Assembly: GCA_011525185.1 (NCBI GenBank)
Contig: WTIQ01000093.1
Span: 3,079 to 10,024, forward strand
Reading direction: 5' to 3'
DNA from: Paracoccaceae bacterium
GTDB taxonomy: Bacteria > Pseudomonadota > Alphaproteobacteria > Rhodobacterales > Rhodobacteraceae
DNA: 6,946 bases
Shown here: one piece after another, positions 6,361 through 6,946 of the stretch
How positions within the stretch are numbered: the first letter of the stretch is position 1
Layout of the letters: every line of letters starts with the position of its first letter
The notes under the pieces: model-generated
The model's database searches: none
Told to the model about the DNA's origin: nothing
What the model saw: the letters and a program-made list of their open reading frames with translations, nothing else
Translations under genes and position numbers: made by a program

Positions 6361-6946
6361 TCAGAGCTGAGCTGCAACCATATGGGCCACATCGACGAGC
6401 CGCATGGCATAGCCCCATTCATTGTCATACCAGGCATAGATTTTAACCTGCGTCCCATTCACGACCATTGTAGAGGGGGCATCAATGATCGCAGAGCGCG
6501 CATCATTTGTGTAATCGCAAGACACGAGAGGACGTTCTTCATAGCCCAATATCCCCTTAAGCTCTCCCTCTGAGGCGGCTTTGAAAAACCCGTTAACCTC
6601 CTCAACGGTTGTGGGTCGCTCCATCTCAAAAACGCAATCGGTAAGCGATGCATTTAACAACGGCACGCGCACAGCATGTCCGTTTAACTTTCCTGCAAGC
6701 TCTGGGTAAATCAAAGTAATCGCGGTCGCCGATCCTGTCGTCGTTGGAATAAGAGAATTCAGCGCAGAGCGCGCGCGCCTGAAATCTTTAGCAGGACGAT
6801 CAACGATCGTTTGGGTATTGGTCACATCATGGATTGTTGTCATTGAGCCATGCTTGATCCCGATGTTTTCATGGATCACTTTAACAACTGGGGCGAGGCA
6901 ATTTGTAGTGCAGGAGGCTGCCGTCACAATGTGGTGGGTTTGAGGA
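6361..6946 (-). CDS. ArsJ-associated glyceraldehyde-3-phosphate dehydrogenase (partial, catalytic half)
   Basis: Only the C-terminal 194 residues or so are present; the N-terminal NAD-binding domain lies beyond the window edge at 6946. The catalytic Cys is in AASCTTNCLAP (Cys codon 6910-6912) and the base His is in TTIHDVTNTQ (codon 6829-6831), 27 residues later, the same spacing as Cys149 and His176 of classical GAPDH. SLIPTTTGSATAI, HAVRVPLLNASLTD and WYDNEWGYA near the C-terminus are also family blocks. Known role: the enzyme accepts arsenate in place of phosphate and forms 1-arseno-3-phosphoglycerate, which ArsJ exports. HAVRVPLLNASLTDCVFE fits the ars-linked GAPDH as I recall it rather than the usual glycolytic form. 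The GTG at 6925-6927 is an internal Val in the phrase HHIVTAASC and not a start. Upstream ars genes (arsR, arsC or others) may lie outside the window. Confidence 0.93.
   Translation of the reverse strand, partial: PQTHHIVTAASCTTNCLAPVVKVIHENIGIKHGSMTTIHDVTNTQTIVDRPAKDFRRARSALNSLIPTTTGSATAITLIYPELAGKLNGHAVRVPLLNASLTDCVFEMERPTTVEEVNGFFKAASEGELKGILGYEERPLVSCDYTNDARSAIIDAPSTMVVNGTQVKIYAWYDNEWGYAMRLVDVAHMVAAQL

Noticed and set aside
6360..6458. Upstream ATG giving ArsJ 33 more residues
   Set aside because: The extra stretch lies wholly within the GAPDH gene in another frame and would precede the natural first ArsJ helix; the ATG at 6359 right after the GAPDH stop is the better start.
6925..6927. 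GTG as a possible start of the GAPDH gene
   Set aside because: The frame continues upstream to the window edge with family residues (HHI before VTAASC), so this is an internal Val and the gene is simply cut by the window.

Overview
The window looks like chromosomal DNA of an alphaproteobacterium, most likely a marine member of the Rhodobacterales (roseobacter-type). The evidence is protein style and gene order: a divergent Pcm-like methyltransferase, a TolC-family channel and a PopZ/DUF2497-like acidic protein run together on the minus strand, an arrangement I associate with that group. Base composition looks balanced by eye, lower in GC than many relatives. This placement is an inference from recalled protein resemblance, with no database search.

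Layout. (1) 1-185: the last 39 codons of an unrecognised plus-strand gene, then a strong hairpin terminator between convergent genes. (2) 186-2952, minus strand: three co-directional genes read in the order pcm-like methyltransferase, tolC-like outer-membrane channel, PopZ-like protein, with gaps of 32 and 65 nt, probably one transcript. (3) 2953-3184: a 232-nt divergent intergenic region with a good -35 candidate pointing toward the deacetylase gene. (4) 3185-5115, plus strand: a histone-deacetylase-fold amidohydrolase resembling acetylpolyamine amidohydrolase, followed 14 nt later by a ten-helix EamA/DMT permease, a likely two-gene operon. (5) 5112-6946, minus strand: the 3' end of an arsenate-resistance operon, with a GAPDH of the ArsJ-associated type (5' half outside the window) and then ArsJ, one nucleotide apart.

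How the genes work together. GAPDH and ArsJ form a known two-step arsenate detoxification route: GAPDH uses arsenate in place of phosphate to make unstable 1-arseno-3-phosphoglycerate, and ArsJ exports it. The deacetylase and permease may jointly handle an acetylated small molecule, but this is inference. The pcm-tolC-popZ-like set joins an envelope channel, a methyltransferase-fold protein of uncertain substrate and a possible polar scaffold; only TolC has a reasonably secure role.

I see no tRNA, rRNA, CRISPR array, insertion sequence or phage gene. Nothing here is convincingly a new system. The points most worth following are the methyltransferase that lacks the usual isoaspartate active-site loop, the deacetylase whose substrate-selecting acidic residues look replaced, and the diverged PopZ-like protein.
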